Shown here one piece after another: positions 13,801 to 40,200 of a stretch of 64,000 bases of DNA. The position numbers and the translations under genes were made by a program. Where the stretch lies: positions 8,990,001 to 9,054,000 of the forward strand of contig CM082576.2 of NCBI GenBank assembly GCA_040954595.2, read 5' to 3'. Every line of letters starts with the position of its first letter. The stretch's first letter is position 1. The DNA is from Balanoglossus misakiensis (taxonomy: Eukaryota; Hemichordata). Under the pieces are notes generated by a model. It saw only the letters and a program-made list of their open reading frames with translations, did no database searches and had not been told where the DNA came from.

Positions 13801-14328
13801 GTAGGGATGGTCGACTTCTTTGGTATGGGTTGGTGGATCGCGGACGGGGTCATCATGTTTATGGAAACCCCAATTTGTTTTAGAAAAAAGCTCAAAGAGG
13901 GTGGAAGTGTATGTGTAAAGAAATGACAAATTTCATATAGTCTTTTAGAGCAGAATTCGTCAATGAATATCACATTTAAATTCTGTAGTACGCAAGTGAA
14001 GACATCACATGATCAGATTGTTACGTGATTGATTACTGATCATATCTAGCCCTGGTCTTTGATAAAGGGTACGTCAACTCCACCGTCTTGTAAGATATCG
14101 GACAAGATACAATCAAGCGAGCTGAGGCTACGTCTCCTTGGACTTCGGCCCCGCCACACCCTTCGCGGTTTAGCGATGAAATGACGTAGCCGTGTCGTAC
14201 AGCACTTGCGCACACTTCGAAGTACACTCGCGTCACCTTGGAAGACTGCAGGACCAACCTTTGGCCCACTTTTGTGCACATTCACACACACAATCCTTCT
14301 CCGCCCGGAGGAGAAGCTGAGTGCCATA
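10805..14328. other. Intergenic region between divergent PKD1-like and carboxypeptidase-like genes
   Basis: The two neighbours are transcribed away from each other, so this 3.5 kb holds both promoters. I see no exon and no convincing TATA or initiator element. A cluster of CGCGAAA words lies at 11225-11345, and a short AAAC tetranucleotide run lies near 13437-13455. Small open frames here match nothing I recognise. Confidence 0.5.
11225..11345. repeat. Cluster of CGCGAAA/TCGCG words, possible old dispersed element
   Basis: Within about 120 bp the words TTTCGCGAA, TTCGCGAAA, ACGCGAAAAT (twice), GTCGCGTAA (twice) recur in otherwise AT-rich sequence. The first two form a near-perfect inverted repeat (TTTCGCGAACTTCGCGAAA). 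CpG words are scarce in the surrounding sequence, so the cluster stands out. It could be a remnant of a dispersed repeat or a local regulatory array; the sequence alone does not decide. Confidence 0.35.
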
Positions 14329-17300
14329 ATGTCGTCTGAGGACAAGTACGCACTTATCGGCGGCAAGCACCGCAAACTCAAGATTTCTGGCCTGGTCACC
14401 ATTCTTCTGCTTGTCGGAGCGGGCATCGGCATACTCGTGGGGTATCTCATAGCTTTCTCCGTGCACTACGATGCCGAGAGCACGTGCGCAACGTGTCATG
14501 AAGCGGACGAAGGTGTCTCGGAGAAGCTCATGTCGTCGATGGAAGCTACAAACATAAGGCAGTTTTTGAGGTAAACGGTGGGGTAAATGCCAGTGTTGTT
14601 ACGCTTAAGTGGTAAAAATGCCACGTTTTCTGCCTTTTCCCGGCAAACTCCCGACGGGAATCTTTGATAGCGATCACAAGAGATAGAAGGCACGTTACAC
14701 AAGTTCCTCGGCTCGTACGTTGTGTAATCCTTAAACGTAACCTAGTTTTGTCCTTGTAACCATTGCATTTGATGCCGGCCTGAATTTTTGCTTTACTTAC
14801 ACGACCAACTCTAATAGTTTGACGGTGAAGGTATTTACAGCATAATAACTGATCCACTGTATTAAACTGATTTATGACATTGGACAAATAATAGCCGTTC
14901 GAACTGCCTGACCTCATTCCCGGTGGCGACACTCTCAGGAATTACATGTAGGATACCTCTTTCCGGAACTTTTCGGCAGCGAAAAGACACCTTTTAATGA
15001 AACAATGCATAGAAGAAATTATATTCTATGCGCGAGGAGATATTATGTCACAATAAGTTACAGCCATGACGCGATGGCAGACCAATCTCCGTTTAGATTC
15101 TCGGGTTTGAACCAGTTCTGAGTACGGATATTCAAACCTTATTTTTTTTTATTTGAAGCACCCCATTAGAATGCAGATCCTTTAAGTTTCACTTGTTTTG
15201 TTGTTGTTGTTGTTGTGTGTGTGTTTTTTTTTGGGGGGGGGCACTCCACTTCTCGTTTTCGCGGACCATGATGACGAAGAAAAACATTTTTAAACGCGCA
15301 TTGATACCTATTTTTCCCGGATGTGACACCCCGACCCGTAGAGATCCATATGTCGGCACTGTACAGGTGAATCAGGATGATTACGGGTTGTTGCATCACA
15401 CGTAATGACGTATCAGCCACTCATGCACGGTATCCAATGACTGTTGGGATGAAGCCGAGTAATATTTGCCCTTTATCTCTGACCCAGTGATCTATCAAGC
15501 AAGCCGCACCTAGCCGGCACGGCAGCGGACCTAGAAACAGCCCAGTATATCGAACAGAAGTGGTTGGATCAAGGTTTGGATTCGGTCACCATATACCCTT
15601 ACAAAGTGCTGCTGTCATATCCACATGATGACAAACCAAATAAGGTAAAGTCGGTCGGCACAGAAGTTGGAGGTTGGTTGGTGAATTGCATGCGCTAAAA
15701 TATTGATCTGTCTGTTCACTTGAAGTGGGATGATATCGTTTGTTTACAAAAGCTTATCTTATGCCTAGCAAGCAATGTCAAAGTTCAGTATCATAAGATG
15801 CAAAACGTACAGTACAGTACAGTACAGTACAGTACAGTACAGTACAGTACAGTACAGTACAGTACAGTACAGTACAGTACAGTACAGTACAGTACAGTAC
15901 AGTACAGTACAGTACAGTACAGTACAGTACATCTTTTAGTGTGCACTGATATTGTCCAGACTTTTCTGTAATGATCCGTACCCGTCTCTCTAGGTTCAAA
16001 TACTCAATGCTGACGGCAGCGACAACTACACATGCATGGATATGGAGCAGGATCTTCGACCGGAAGACCAGAATCCTGACATGGTGAAACAGTTCAATGC
16101 GTACTCGGCGGCAAAGATGGTCAAAGTAAGTGTTTTTTAATGTTCAAAGTGCAGTGCAAATAAACATTCTTTAAACATAAAGGTCCACAATCTGCAGCTT
16201 TGTTCGTCATCTATTTCTGTATTTCAACCATGCTTTTGTTCGGGAAGCAGTTTTCATCTTCTGAATACAGCCTGCATGTGTGCATAATCGGCAAAGTTAC
16301 CGTTAAAATTTGCATTTAATAATAATAACCATGGTCGATATAAATAGTCGTGACTTTCTCAGGTTGGCGAGCAGAAAAATGGTTATTTGGATATACCATA
16401 GGAAGAACAAGAAGCTGTATAGATAGTGTTTTTCATGTTCGCCCTCGCCCTGGCCAGAAACTTAATCATGGAATGGATATTGCGAATGCTTTATTTCACT
16501 TCCCTGTAGGGAGATCTTGTGTACGTGAACTACGCCCGTACTACTGACTTCGACACCCTGGCAGAGGTTGCGCCGAATTTGAATCTCACGGGAAAGATCT
16601 TCATCGCCAGATACGGCAAAATCTTCAGGGGTAACAAGGTGAGGGTGAGATTACCATGTGGTCTCATGTTGACTGATCAACTAATAACGTGACAGTATTT
16701 GGAGACGTGTCATTTATGGTATCGTGGATACCATGGTCCGGTCACTGCTTTGAATTTGCTTCAAGGTTTCCAGGGACTTACTGCCACTGTGACCCTGTTG
16801 TATCCACACAGGCTTTGAACTCGCAGCAGATGGGCGCCATCGGCATGATAATTTATTCCGACCCTGACGACTACGGCAGCGATGACCCGGACGCCGAAGT
16901 GTACCCGGACGGGTGGTGGCTGCCTGGCTCGGGCGCGCAGCGTGGCAACTTGCACGCCAGCGATTACAAGGGAGACGCACTCACACCTGGATACCCATCA
17001 AACGGTAAGCGCGGGTGGGGGGGGGGGGGGGGCAAAACCCGCTTTCTTGGCACACCTACGTTTTATAGACAACGAGGGGAGTTCTTATATATCAACAACG
17101 TTGATTTTACTTACCATCCATTCATTTCTATATCTTTTAGCTTGTATATCAACTTCAGTTTCTTGTTCGACTCCCTATAAAACAGGATGACATGGCCAGT
17201 GTTTGGCTCAACAGCACAGCCCATATACTACATCCACAGTCTGTGCTGACATGTCGCATACTGGGTATGGTTCAGCATAGCGTAAAGTAGATCCAAAGAC

Positions 17301-20300
17301 TCTGCGGTTCTTGATGCACAAAACAAAAACCGACGAAACACCAGCAAGAAGTTACAAATAACGCCCCATTAAAAGTCGGAATATTTTGGATTATTTTCCA
17401 GATTATATGACCCGTATCGACATTGAAGACACGTACTTACCGGATATACCAGTCCAACCTATCGGATACACGGACGCACTTGCCTTTCTGAGGTACACAC
17501 TTAATGTTACTACGCATTTAGAAATGTCTATTTATGGGCTCGTTTATAATTTTGTCTGGGTGGATGTCAGTTATATAATGAATTGCTTTTTCTTGTATGG
17601 TCTCATCAGAGAATTGGACGGTGATGAAGCTCCCAGCAGTTGGCAAGGTGGCTTGAACATTACCTACAGACTAGGGCCAGGTTTTACAGACAAGGCACGG
17701 TAAGTATATACAGCTTGCCAAGTATGAGACAATTATGTGTATTAATGAGATTTAATTATTCGTTGGGTTAGAAAAAAAAAACACTGCAAAGTGAGAATCA
17801 CGAGCACTTTTGTTATCTGTGGCTGAAATTGGGTGTATTTTGTATTCCATTATACCTCAAGACAAGTCAAGATGGACATCCATACGACAAGGGTGGAGAA
17901 GTGGACGTACAACGTCGTCGGGTTTATCCGTGGAGATGTCGAACCAGGTGCGAACAACGGTTTCTTTTCTCGTGTGCGCGGAAAATGCCAACTTGAAATG
18001 ACAAACTTTAGTAATCTTATCATTGTATGAGATTTTATTCTTTCAACACTTTGCTTATATCGAATTCTGTGTGCAATGCCCTCTGTTGCAGACCGTTATG
18101 TAATCGTTGGAAATCACCACGATGCGTGGATTTATGGAGCTGTTGATCCATCCAGTGGAACGGCCTCTATGTTGGAAGTCAGCAGCGCTTTTGGGAAACT
18201 TGTCAAATCTAAAGGTTTGTTGGTCTTGAATTTGTATTTGCAAGTACCATCGGTAACCAGAGGTTTTGAATAAAATTTAAATATGTCACCTCATCTCGTG
18301 GGGGTGGGGGTGGGGGCGAAATGGGCTGGCAAATATTCAGATAATTCTGGATACATTTTGTTGAAGCTGGTAATGCATCAGTAGTACAACAAATGTACAT
18401 ATCGTTTATTCCCTTCCGACCACAGAATGGCGCCCGCGGCGGTCGGTTTTGTTCTGTGCATGGGGAGCCGAAGAGTACGGTTTGATTGGCTCCACAGAGT
18501 GGGTTGAGGTGAGACCACGTTTAGTATATCCCTTTATGTGATATCCAGTAGAAAGTTATCAATTCTTCCAATTTATGGATCGCTTATTTTTCACAAACGC
18601 GTATACATGTCACATATGTCATATTGACAGCCACTCACCTCACTGACTATACGAAAATGTGCGCATTTATAGGATTTCGCCAAGAATCTTGGAGTGCGGA
18701 GTGTAGCTTATCTGAACATAGATTCGGCAATAAACGGTAACTGGTACTTGAGGGCCAAGGCGTCACCTCTCCTGTATCAAACCATCTTCAATGCAGCTAA
18801 GCAGGTGGGTGCTCAACATTACAGCAGAATGCCTGCAGGGTGTTTTCCGACGACATCCATGATGAAATTGGACAGCACGTATTCTGCAACTTTGCAACGT
18901 TGTTTTCATGGAAGTTTTCAATTTAAAACGTAATTTCTGACTGCCCATGTTATATACAAGTGCCACGCGGACGTCAGCTGAAACCAGACGACATCAGTTG
19001 AACTGCATTTTGAGCAAAAATGTGTACTTCTGTTTTTCTCTCTCTCTCTCTCTTCAGGTGACTGACCCAAGCGATCAAGAGAAATCAGTTTACGATGTCT
19101 GGCTTGAAAGAGCGTACGATTATGATAATCCTGACAGACCATAGTAAGTGATTACCCTAAAGCTTGGAATGTTAATTTAAAACTTCAATATTCCTCAATA
19201 CCGTTTGCTCATGTGGGTCTATTGTATTGGTCTCAGTAGAATTTCACAATTTTGACGCTCCGAATAACGTGTTCTGCAAATATATCTAACGTAAAATTTG
19301 TGCAATCTGTTTCGATAACTAGCGTAAGCAACCTTGGTTCTGGTAGCGATTTCGCCCCCTTTATGTATCGCATCGGAGTGCCAGGCCTGGACCTGAGATA
19401 CACCTATTCATCGGTAGGTACTTCGTAGGTACTCTCTGATCATAACCATGGTTAATAAGTTTGCCTTTACTTGAATCGCCGTAGTTTGAATTACCTCGTG
19501 TATTCAGGTTTTGTGTGGACTGTACCTTCTTATCAACAGTCCTTTCATTTATTTTTGGCAGTCGCTAGGGATATCCTCCTACCCCACTTACCACACGGCA
19601 TTTGAGACGTTCTACCTCATGGAGGAGTTTATCGACCCCGGGTTTGCCTACCACCTTGTCATATCTCGTGTCTTGGTTGAGATCGCGCGCGATCTCTCCG
19701 ATGCGCTGGTTATTCCGTTCGACTGCCAAGATTACGCCTTGGAGCTGAAGTATGCGGTGAACGACACGAGGAAGAATTACGCAGAGGATATGGCGGAAAA
19801 GGGTATCACTTTTGGTGAGGAGGAATGAATTGAAACTTCTGCATGCGACAGTTTCTTAGCATCTTGGTTATGAGTTACACAATCCATTTACAAACTGTCT
19901 TGACATCTTTTCTGTAGATTGGTTGGACTCTGCTGTAGCTAACTTCACCGCTGCTGCACAGGAAATGCACGAAAGGATCGATGAAATCGACAGACAAAAG
20001 TAAGAAAACCATAGATTCAAATTCAATTCCCTTCCAACAACGTTTTTTACATTTTTTTCAGAATTGAGCTAAACGTTTTCCGTTTTAAACTGTATTTACC
20101 CCCCCCCCATTTGACTGAAAGATAATGCATCTCTCTCCCTCTGTTTCAGCCCGATGGCAATTAGAGCCGTGAACGACCAATTGATGAGTGTTGAGAGAGC
20201 CTTTATCGACCCCCTCGGTCTTCCGGGTCGCCCATTTCTCAGGTAAAGTACAAGTGAATTTTAGGCGGTTGGAGTATTTTCAGGTTCCAAGGGGGAAAAT

Positions 20301-20564
20301 CAATAGTACCAACACGTACATTTAACAATATAATATCTCACGTGGTAATTGCGCACTTTCCCTCCCAACAGACACGTCGTGTACGCTCCGAGCAGTACGA
20401 ACTCCTATTCCAGCGCCACTTTCCCCGGAATCGTGGATGCCATGTTCAAAATCGACGAAGATCCGAACCAAGAGGAGAGATGGAAAACTGTGGAAGAGCA
20501 AATGGCAATTGCAGCATTCACCATTCAGTCTGCGGCTTCTACCATGAAAGATTACCAATTATAG
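14329..20564 (+). CDS. Glutamate carboxypeptidase II-like M28 metallopeptidase (FOLH1/NAALAD2/NAALADL1 group)
   Basis: Type II membrane zinc exopeptidase; relatives remove C-terminal acidic residues from N-acetylaspartylglutamate, polyglutamated folate or small peptides outside the cell. Seventeen exons: 14329-14570, 15488-15644, 15994-16125, 16510-16638, 16812-17004, 17402-17492, 17610-17699, 17862-17947, 18092-18214, 18426-18508, 18673-18804, 19058-19143, 19323-19413, 19562-19814, 19918-19999, 20150-20242, 20372-20564; 2256 nt, 751 aa (human FOLH1 is 750). A short cytoplasmic tail is followed by one anchor helix ([20 protein letters not shown]). The zinc ligands and catalytic Glu are all present: NHHDAW, AVDPSSG, GAEEYG, NIDSA, YHTAFET. 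The C-terminal helical dimerisation domain is intact ([15 protein letters not shown]). I chose the ATG at 14329 because it leaves the usual short cytoplasmic tail; an in-frame ATG at 14206 would add 41 residues. Several substrate-pocket residues differ from FOLH1, so the substrate is open. Confidence 0.9.
15807..15931. repeat. Pentanucleotide microsatellite (GTACA)25
   Basis: A perfect run of 25 copies of GTACA inside intron 2 of the carboxypeptidase-like gene. Because 5 is not a multiple of 3 and no stop arises, it yields spurious open frames on both strands. Confidence 0.97.
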
Positions 20565-21550
20565 AAACATTCTACCCGGCTTTAACGTTTGTTTTTTCAA
20601 TATAAAAATGACAAATTCACAGAAAAACTTATTAAGCAATAGTTTATTTTAAATGGATATTTGTGATAAGAGCATATATTTTCCTATATCTACACATGTA
20701 TATATTTTTGATGAAGCTCAGTACAAAGTATTAGTTTCGTCATTTGTACATTGCGCAGCGGCAGTCAGATGTGCCATTAGTATATGGTCACTGGCCAAAC
20801 CTGGAATGGATCAAGATTTCAACATGTAGAAGCTCAGTCTAGGAAAATAGCTACAATAATTGTAGCTTGGTGACTGTTGTTTGGGTTGGGATACCCCATT
20901 ATTGTGAACGCTTATCCCACTCGAACCTATCGGCTATCCAAAGTAAATTAACCCTTTAGGACAGACACAATTTTGGCCAAATAATTTAGAAAAAATGTAG
21001 AAATCACCCCCCTTTTATTGTTAGTTATGTCACAGATTTCTGATTAAAAGTGTGCTGCTGGTTGTACCGCTACAATAAACATAAAGGTCGCTTGTGTCAG
21101 TTCTTTCTGTATATGTTGCATGAATTTCTGTTAGCCACGACCGAGTTTGTGTTCTTTAAATAATGCATTCTGCAAACAATTCCGTAGAGCAAACTGTTTA
21201 TTGGAGTAACTGTCCTGGGTGTGCCATACATTGTGGTCAGTTTACATGAGTTCATGAAAATACATATTAGACAACGTTATAAGGAAATCACAATGATGTG
21301 AACTAGTCCTGCATGATGGTGAATGTCTGAGATTGTTTGTTTCTTCTCCTGTCTCCGTCATCATCGTCATCATCATCACCATCACCATCATCACCATATC
21401 AGCCACGACCAATACTGCTAGAAAGGCCTGCATCAACTCATGACCAGTGAAAGACCATCGGCACCATCAGCTGCTTTCCAATGTAATTGTTTCTGGCATT
21501 AATTCCACAAATACAGTCCTGGTTGAGAGGGTGGGTAATTTGCCTGTGTG
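20565..21550. other. Convergent 3' ends of the carboxypeptidase-like gene and POP7
   Basis: The two genes end toward each other. On the plus strand an AATAAA lies near 21074; on the minus strand an AATAAA lies at 21197-21202, so the two 3' UTRs may come close or overlap. A short imperfect (CAT)n run is at about 21358-21397. No coding exon is seen. Confidence 0.55.
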
Positions 21551-21958
21551 TCACGACAATGGTACTTTGTATACTTTGATGTGGACAGCAGAATTTGTCC
21601 TCACTTGGGTGTCAGCTTCAAGGTCATCATTGGCTGGCTCCAGGTCGTCTATGAGTTCCACGCTTGACGTATTGACGGATACTTCTATGGACCCCATACC
21701 TCGCAGCTTCAGCTGAAGGGCCAAGTTGATAGCCCTGTTGATCGCGGCTCCCAGTCCGTGGATGAAAATTTCTTCAAAGCCAGCATCAAACATCTTCTGA
21801 CAGCGCTCGAGGTGGGCGCCAAAATTTGTCCTTCTGTTAACATACACATCGTTTTTACGTTTCGGTAGTCTTCTGGGCAATCTTTTCCTCAGAAGGTATT
21901 CATTTTGATCAATTTGTGGAATCACAACTTTCTCGTGGTCACCACTGTCATCAGCCAT
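21551..21958 (-). CDS. POP7: Ribonuclease P / RNase MRP protein subunit p20 (POP7/RPP20)
   Basis: Small Alba-fold protein which, with POP6/RPP25, binds the RNA subunit of RNase P and RNase MRP in the nucleus, for tRNA 5' maturation and pre-rRNA processing. One uninterrupted frame of 135 aa, close to the about 140 aa of animal homologues. Visible features are an acidic start (MADDSGDHEK), a basic stretch (LRKRLPRRLPKRKNDVYV) and the Alba core (THE segment NFGAHLERCQKMFDAG followed by EIFIHGLGAAINRAINLALQL). The ATG at 21958 gives the family's normal length. The lack of introns contrasts with the neighbours but fits a small Alba protein. It shares a 381-bp upstream gap with the divergent GCN2 gene. 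Confidence 0.93.
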   Translation of the reverse strand: MADDSGDHEKVVIPQIDQNEYLLRKRLPRRLPKRKNDVYVNRRTNFGAHLERCQKMFDAGFEEIFIHGLGAAINRAINLALQLKLRGMGSIEVSVNTSSVELIDDLEPANDDLEADTQVRTNSAVHIKVYKVPLS

Positions 21959-22339
21959 ATTGTTTTGAGGTCAACCAGGTCAGGTCAGGTCAACATCCGG
22001 GAGACACGATATAAAGTTTTTGCGTTGCAAAACACTTCTAGACGTCTGATCTGAATATTGTTCTCTCTCGTTACACTTCAAAATTCATACTTCAGTTTTT
22101 TTCAACTCATATACTTGACATCGAAGTTACTGAAGTTCATGAAATAAAAATTAGCTTTGGTGTAATTCTGCAAAGCATCATGGGTATTTAAAGTAAACAA
22201 AATGGAGTTGAACATCAACATAGGAAAGCCAACGATGAAGTAGTCGTGATAGAACTACAGTGGTTGTTTTTTGCACAGTATGAATTGCAACGTTTCTGCA
22301 AACATGTAAACTTGTGATAACAACAGAGAAACGGTGGAC
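21959..22339. promoter_or_regulatory. Probable bidirectional promoter between POP7 and EIF2AK4
   Basis: Only 381 bp separate the two start codons, which point away from each other, so one shared promoter region must serve both. No TATA box stands out. Four overlapping AGGTCA words lie just above the POP7 start. Placement is seen in the sequence; shared regulation is inferred. Confidence 0.6.
21968..21992. promoter_or_regulatory. Tandem AGGTCA half-site cluster
   Basis: AGGTCA occurs at 21968, 21977, 21982 and 21987; the last three overlap by one base. AGGTCA is the classical nuclear-receptor half-site. The cluster begins 10 bp upstream of the POP7 start codon and so probably lies in its 5' UTR or core promoter. 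It may equally be a simple GGTCA tandem expansion. Confidence 0.4.
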
Positions 22340-36466
<14,127 letters not shown>

Positions 36467-37186
36467 GGAGCAAAGTATCCTTTCCAAGAGAGCCTACTCA
36501 GATAAACCCATTCTTTAGTTTTGATAATTTTCAAAATTTCAAAATGTGGGGGCCATGGTTGTAAATGACAAAAACAAACCAAATGTCTCAAAACTTCAAG
36601 AATTGCAATTCCATGTTTGTATTATATGCCATGTCAAATGAAGATGAAATTTTTCTTTTGTCTAATTTTAATCACTGTTTTAATTTTACCAAAAAAAAAA
36701 CTTTTTAAAAATTTATGCTTTTCCAACATTTTCAATATTTTTTTCTTCTTAGAGTATGCATTTCTATGCTGGAAGAAAAGAAGGCATTTTATTTAACGTT
36801 AAAATAATCATCATTGACAAGAAGATTTTTTGGGGGGATTGAGATGCAGATGGCATTCTCTTGCCTGTTCAGTGATAACGATGCACTTTGTAGAGGTTTC
36901 AAGTCCTCGATTTGATGATGATGATTTCTGTGCAGCGTGTCAAACATTTTGGGCTTTGCAAATTGCATAGCTGCTGCAAGTGAACATTTTGCAATGCGTA
37001 AATTTTTTGCACACTTGCAGCGTCCTGAGGGCACATGCCTCCATGTTTGACAGTGCAACTGCAGTGCATTCATTCGTGAGATAGACTGGAATGGAGTACG
37101 TCTAATACTCGGTTACGGTTCTGATTTCTTTTTAAACGGGCTGTGTATTTGTTTGCTGGCTGGTGAAGTTTTAGTGTTATGACCTT

Positions 37187-37275
37187 TCGCCCTTTCACCC
37201 CAGTTCCCTTTGTAGAGGTCCAACTTTACTGTAGAATACAATGGATTTGTGCCAAACCATGGTGGTGAAAGGGTT
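37187..37275. mobile_element. MITE-like element, copy B
   Basis: About 89 bp, homologous along its length to copy A at 32639-32731. Ends are inverted repeats (CCCTTTCACCCC and the complement of GGTGGTGAAAGGG). It sits about 720 bp past the EIF2AK4 stop codon, perhaps inside the 3' UTR. No coding capacity. Confidence 0.55.
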
Positions 37276-40200
37276 CAAACCGTTTGCGATAAATCACATA
37301 ACAAATCTGCCACTTGAAAGGGCATTGCCAATCCATTAACTTGTAGGCCATGAATTAGGATAAACTCAAGCTGTGATTGACTCTTATGTCATAATTTAAC
37401 AATGACACAGAAAAGCGTATTTATTTAATGTCTAAAATCGACTGCCCAATTCTTCTGTGTGCTATACTAATTTTTTTGTCCCCACTGGGCATGGTCATGA
37501 ATAGGGCTGTAGTGATTAGGGGCTGTACATGCTTCTGTCAAATGTCACATCATTTTTGCCCGTGGCCAGCGAGGACTGCATCATTTACAATGACCTATTG
37601 CATAATCTGTGACATTCATCTGATTGATTGCTTTTAAATTTCAAAGCAAAGCTTTTGAAAGTTAGCTGGGCTTGTAATTAATTAGCCGTTATTAGGATTG
37701 AAAGTGTTTGGCCAAAGAATTACCCGCCTTTTCAGTTTGAAGTTTAAAAAAGGACAAATTGACATCTTTAATAATTTATGATATAGATGTACACTGTCAA
37801 ACTGTACCTATAATGGACAATCTAGTTTTTTGAACCATTGCAAGTTGGTGTTGACTTTCTGAAACCTTGAGTTATTATTTGACCAAAAATGTTGCTGGTT
37901 TAGAATTGATCTACAACATGAGGTGGCATTATTGTTGGCAGTTCGTATTATTCGATGTAGTTTTGAAAGCTTAACTTATATTTAGTATATCTTTATTGAG
38001 CACAATTTAGCAGGTGACACAAGGCATCATGGGTAATGAGAGTCATCATTTCTTTACTGTTATTCCAACTTTTCTTGAAATATTCAAATACCCTCCTGTT
38101 GTATGCAAAGAAATGGTGCTGGTAATTTTATTGTCAGAAATGATTTTATTTGAAAACCAATTCCACCTGGGCATAAATTCGTCAGCTGTATTTGCGTTGA
38201 GTACAAAGCTTTATGGAAATGTCTATTTTGAAAAAATAATTAAATACAAAAAAACATTCATACTGTGTCAATAGGTTGAATGTGCCCAGTTTCTCCAAGT
38301 AACCTTCAAAGTCAGTTTCTTTGTGCAAAGCCCGGTGGCTGTTTTACATGATGAAGACTATGCCTTGCACAAAAACGATTTGAGTGTATAGACTTGTCTC
38401 AAGTTGAATTCTCTATCAGTCTTCTTTTTTTTCAAATCCGTTCATGAGATATTTTTGCATCATGACTGCCCTGATTGGTTGAGGCAGTGTCATGTGACAT
38501 TTTGCCTTGCAAAGCTCCTTCAGATTGGTCAATCACTTCACTCGTTGACGGTGCATGACTCCAAGAAAGAAACCAGTCCTGTAAAAGTACAAAGGCGGTT
38601 GCAAATCAAGAATCCGCGTGAAATGTGAAGTGTCGCCCTATAGCATTCGTAGTCTCAAAACGAGGTCATTGACGTTGACTGCCTCGTTGGATGGCGCAGT
38701 TCGTGCTAACACTTCGTTTTGAAAGAATAATGCTTTTTTTATCATTAATATACATTTCAACAACTTTTTATATGCCGAGAATGGTGTATTTTAGACCAGT
38801 GCGTATTTCCTGTTACTATCGTTGTGTCTATAAGCAAGCCCACACATTCACAGTACTTCTATTCGCCAGCGCGCACGATCGTTTACATCATCATAGTCCC
38901 TCGAGATCGAGAACGACTGTGACATCATGGACTCACTACCATTCAGACTCCATCCACACTCACTCGCTCGAAGGTCCAGACCAGACAAGATTACACGCCC
39001 CTGTTTACCAAAGTACATGTTGAGTTGTGTTGCCATGGCAGCTATCCTCAGAACTCGATCATCAAAGAAGCATTTAGCTGAGATTAAATCAGCTAAAATG
39101 CTCTGTTTTTAGGGCATAAAATAACTACATTGCAGAAACTCAGTTTTCTTGCCCTGAAGATGTTCCTCATGTATTAGAATTAGATTTGGACACGTGACTG
39201 TGATGACTGTCACATGTCTGCGCCCGAATTTCATTATAAAAACATACAGCAGTCAGTCTCCCCTGATGTTTTGAAATTTCTTGTAAAATACTAATATTTT
39301 GCGCTTTAATTATGTATCAGTCGTCTTTCTAATCGCTTGATCTGGCATGAAATATTTATCAATTTCCCCCGGTGCATCGACACAGGGCCAACCTTCGAAA
39401 GCATCTTCCGCACAAAACGTTGCAGTTATTATCAGTTACCTTGACCCTCGTCAAATCCAAATGGCTTAAAAAATTCATGCTTTGACAGATTCTAATTTGC
39501 AAAATGATGTTTTTCCTTCACTGAGCTTTCAATATTAAAGTATGAATACCAGTTGGAACTTGCAGGATCAGTCGATGTCAGTCGCCTGGCCGCATGTTCA
39601 CACGTACGTTCATCTACCTGTTAGCTCTGCTGTCAGCGATGCGGATCCTTATCAGTTGTCTGTCTGTACGTCTGTTTGACTGTTGGTCATGCAGCTTTGA
39701 AATTTTATGTCCATACAGCCTGGAGCATAACAAATACTTTCAAGTCCGCCTTCAACTGAATAAAGCTTGTCAGATAGCTTGTCATCTCAGAAATACGGGT
39801 CTTTCAGTGGGTGTTCTCACTATGTGCTGTTCTGTCATCTGTCCGTTGTCTCTCAACAATTGACTTCTCAGAAACTAGTCGTGTGGGTTTGGGTGTTGAG
39901 TTTGTTATTATATCTCTGCTGATCAGATCTGGTAGATTTGATTGTTATCCTTCTGTCGCCAGTGTAGTATTCTCTGACGACAAGTGACTTCCCAGAAACT
40001 AGTCATACAGCGTCCATATTTAGTATAATATTGTCAAAATTCGATTGATCTCGAACTCGACACGGTAAAATTCGTCGTTTCATTTGCAGATCTGCAGATC
40101 ATGCACAAAACTGTTGATTAATACGCGAACACTTTCATCGATTGAGCACGGTGGTGTGATTTATGAAGACTGTCATTCCCGTTTCGCTTTCTGTCATTTA

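Noticed and set aside
14206-14328. Upstream in-frame ATG for the carboxypeptidase-like gene
   Set aside because: It would add 41 residues before the short cytoplasmic tail that the family normally has. The start at 14329 gives 751 aa, very close to FOLH1.
15720-15999. Long open frames on both strands repeating Tyr-Ser-Thr-Val-Gln or its complement
   Set aside because: They are translations of the (GTACA)25 microsatellite.
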